In this document: one piece after another, positions 5,821 through 7,093 of the stretch
How the letters are laid out: each line of letters opens with the position of its first letter
Numbering within the stretch: the first letter of the stretch is position 1
Origin: Rhizobium sp. Q54
GTDB taxonomy: Bacteria > Pseudomonadota > Alphaproteobacteria > SMXS01
DNA: 7,093 nt
Assembly (NCBI GenBank): GCA_945872035.1
Contig: CAMBYA010000121.1
Coordinates: forward strand, 1-7,093
Reading direction: 5' to 3'
Program-made: the position numbers and the translations under genes
Notes under the pieces: generated by a model
The model's database searches: none
Seen by the model: only the letters and a program-made list of their open reading frames with translations
What the model was told of the DNA's origin: nothing

Positions 5821-5925
5821 CGAATGAAACTCGTGCAAGATTGCTCAATCCAAATATCGCATAATATATATTATGTAAAATAAATGATTGGTTAATTTAG
5901 CCAAAGGCTTAGGTTCCCTTTAGCT
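5821..5925. other. AT-rich non-coding stretch with a perfect 16-bp palindrome
   Basis: Base composition falls sharply: 18 of 60 bases are G/C at 5821-5880, in a window where genes are mostly near two-thirds G/C or higher. It contains CATAATATATATTATG (5860-5875), a perfect 16-bp palindrome, and, further along, an imperfect hairpin AGCCAAAGG/CCTTTAGCT (5899-5907 with 5917-5925, one mismatch, loop of nine). No credible ORF is present; the longest ATG frame (5824-5883) has 19 codons and no ribosome binding site. The stretch sits between convergent genes, so it does not obviously serve as a promoter for any annotated gene. It could be a regulator site, an AT-rich insertion scar or part of the 3' end of the minus-strand tatD-MBL transcript. 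Confidence 0.5.
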
Positions 5926-5979
5926 GTGTTGTCGCTGAGGATGGCATGCGCGAAACCGGTCGCTGGCTTTCGTGGCCTC

Positions 5980-6732
5980 TCAGAGTTCCAGCACCATGCC
6001 ATCATAGGCCGGCTCGATGCCGGCCGGCAGCTGGCGCTTCAGCGTCTCGTAATCCATGTCCCAGGTCATGTGGGTCAGCACGGCGCGCTTGGGCTTCACG
6101 CGTTCGATCCAGCTCAGGGTCATGTCGAGATGCGCGTGCGTCGGATGCGGCTCGTAGCGCAGCGCGTCGACGATCCACAGCTCGACCCCGTCGAGCGCCT
6201 CGAACGCGGCTTCGTCGAGCCCGTTCAGGTCGGTGGAATACGCGGCCTTTCCAAACCGGTAGCCGATCGACTTGATGTCGCCATGGGCCTGGTCGAACGG
6301 CATCACCGGGATTTCGCCCACATGGAAAGGCCCGTCGATCAGCCGCTGCTCGCAGATCGCCGGATAGCCGTGCTGGGAGACGAACACGTAATCGAACCGC
6401 CGCATCAGCGTATCGAGCGTCTGCCGGTCGCCATAGACCGGTACCTTGCCGCCCATGGCCCAGGCCAGGCCGCGTAGATCATCGATGCCGTGGGTGTGGT
6501 CGGCGTGGTCGTGGGTGTAAAGCACACCGTCCAACCTGTTGATATTGGCTGAAAGGCACTGCTCGCGCAGGTCGGGCGAGGTGTCGACGATCAGGCGTGT
6601 GGCGCCCTGCTCCACCGATATGGACACGCGCCGGCGCCGGTTCTTCGGATTCTGCGGATCGCACGCGCCCCAGTGGTTGCCGATGCGCGGCACGCCGCCC
6701 GAGGTGCCGCAGCCCAGCACGGTAATCCTCAC
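5980..6732 (-). CDS. MBL-fold metallohydrolase, PhnP-like (phosphoribosyl 1,2-cyclic phosphodiesterase-related)
   Basis: This 250-residue metallo-beta-lactamase-fold enzyme opens with ITVLGCGTSGGVPRIG (3-18), typical of the PhnP-like branch. It then has the dinuclear-metal motif HDHADH (74-79), His150 (FDQAHGD), Asp168 (YSTDLN) and His221 (LTHMTWDMDY), with PTHAHLD (197-203) between. PhnP proper opens a 5-phosphoribosyl 1,2-cyclic phosphate in phosphonate breakdown. No phn genes are here and only one Cys of the PhnP extra zinc site is apparent, so the true substrate is more likely another cyclic phosphate or nucleotide. The start is GTG 6732, whose GTGA overlaps the tatD stop (TGA 6729-6731), a classic coupling junction. 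Starting here gives the first beta strand at residue 3, as expected. No strong T-tract terminator follows the stop at 5980. Confidence 0.93.
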   Translation of the reverse strand: MRITVLGCGTSGGVPRIGNHWGACDPQNPKNRRRRVSISVEQGATRLIVDTSPDLREQCLSANINRLDGVLYTHDHADHTHGIDDLRGLAWAMGGKVPVYGDRQTLDTLMRRFDYVFVSQHGYPAICEQRLIDGPFHVGEIPVMPFDQAHGDIKSIGYRFGKAAYSTDLNGLDEAAFEALDGVELWIVDALRYEPHPTHAHLDMTLSWIERVKPKRAVLTHMTWDMDYETLKRQLPAGIEPAYDGMVLEL

Positions 6733-7093
6733 GTCCTCACCACTCCGGGTCGAGGCACCTTGGTGAACAGCCGCAGGAAATTCTCGGTGGTCTGCGCCGC
6801 AAGTGCCTGTGGCGACACCTCTTTCAGTCCGGCGACGGTGTTCGCGGTGTGGACCACGAAGGACGGCTCGTTGTCCTTGCCGCGGAACGGGATCGGCGCC
6901 AGATAGGGCGAATCCGTCTCGACCAGCAGCCGGTCGAGCGGCAGCGCGCGGATGGTGTCGCGCAGTTCTTCGGCCTTCTTGAAGGTGGCGATGCCGGAAA
7001 TCGATATATACAGGCCGAGTTCCACCGATTTCTCCGCCAGTTCGCGGCTGGAGCTGAAGCAGTGGATCAGGCCGGGATAGGCGCCCTGCCCCA
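6729..7093 (-). CDS. tatD: TatD family metal-dependent hydrolase/deoxyribonuclease, C-terminal part only
   Basis: About 120 C-terminal residues of a TatD protein run in from the right edge of the window; the N-terminal half is beyond it. Visible marks are LIHCFSSSRELAE with a metal-binding His, LGLYISISGIATFKKAEELR, LDRLLVETDSPYLAP with the conserved Asp, RGKDNEPSFV, and a closing helix LAAQTTENFLRLF. TatD enzymes are amidohydrolase-like TIM barrels with metal-dependent 3'-5' exonuclease/DNase activity linked to DNA repair and quality control. A GTG at 7025 lies inside the family domain, so it is not the start. The TGA overlaps the GTG of the downstream MBL gene by four bases, which places both in one operon, a pairing I recall as common in proteobacteria, often after metG. 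Confidence 0.95.
   Translation of the reverse strand, partial: GQGAYPGLIHCFSSSRELAEKSVELGLYISISGIATFKKAEELRDTIRALPLDRLLVETDSPYLAPIPFRGKDNEPSFVVHTANTVAGLKEVSPQALAAQTTENFLRLFTKVPRPGVVRT

Noticed and set aside
5364..5848. Minus-strand open frames across 5364-5726 and 5591-5848
   Set aside because: Their sequence is the translated palindromic repeat (DLDPALQRDDG, SSSRRRPGSRLG style) plus the antisense of the 5223-5648 frame, a well-known source of false proteins.
5640..5938. Nine-base direct repeat TGTCGCTGA at 5640-5648 and 5930-5938, flanking the repeat and AT-rich stretch
   Set aside because: It looks at first like a target-site duplication around an islet, but nine bases 290 apart can occur by chance and there are no matching inverted ends next to it.
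5926..6477. 183-codon plus-strand open frame
   Set aside because: It is antisense to the MBL hydrolase, whose catalytic motifs are intact; long antisense frames are expected in high-GC genes.
1..7093. CRISPR array, tRNA/rRNA genes, transposase or phage genes
   Set aside because: No regularly spaced direct repeats, no cloverleaf or rRNA-like sequence, and no recombinase or structural phage motifs were seen on either strand.

Overview
The window reads as ordinary chromosome of a GC-rich bacterium, most likely an alphaproteobacterium. This is inferred from strongly G/C-biased third codon positions, Shine-Dalgarno sites of the AAGGAG type, a GroES of alphaproteobacterial style, and two ~90-bp palindromic repeat elements of the kinds scattered through alphaproteobacterial genomes. 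I did not recognise the species.

Layout. (1) Positions 2-280 hold the 3' part of groES (+), closed by a perfect intrinsic terminator at 301-329; groEL does not follow. (2) At 405-494 (+) is a possible 29-residue one-helix membrane peptide with a good ribosome binding site. (3) At 499-1357 (-) a spermidine/spermine (thialysine) acetyltransferase-like GNAT protein and a PcaC-like carboxymuconolactone decarboxylase-family protein overlap by 11 bases. (4) Divergent from them is a CrcB/FluC fluoride channel (1445-1819, +), followed by a degenerate palindromic repeat. (5) At 1942-4364 (-) three genes overlap tail to head: mazG (NTP pyrophosphohydrolase), a glutathione S-transferase and an NAD(P)-dependent epimerase/dehydratase. 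(6) Divergent from mazG is a TIM-barrel sugar phosphate isomerase/epimerase-like gene (4437-5219, +). (7) At 5220-5979 base composition changes: a lower-GC orphan ORF with a PH/GRAM-like look, a compound hairpin, a second palindromic repeat and an AT-rich stretch with a perfect 16-bp palindrome. (8) At 5980-7093 (-) are the 3' part of tatD and a PhnP-like metallo-beta-lactamase-fold hydrolase, joined by a GTGA overlap.

How the genes fit together. The recognisable genes are mainly housekeeping or maintenance functions: protein folding, nucleotide-pool cleaning (MazG), TatD hydrolase, cyclic phosphodiesterase-like MBL enzyme, glutathione chemistry and fluoride export. The close or overlapping junctions suggest three co-transcribed minus-strand units: GNAT-CMD, mazG-GST-SDR and tatD-MBL. 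I see no defence system, CRISPR array, transposase, phage gene, tRNA or rRNA. The least explained stretch is 5220-5979, which separates the tatD-MBL unit from mazG and looks like an accessory islet.
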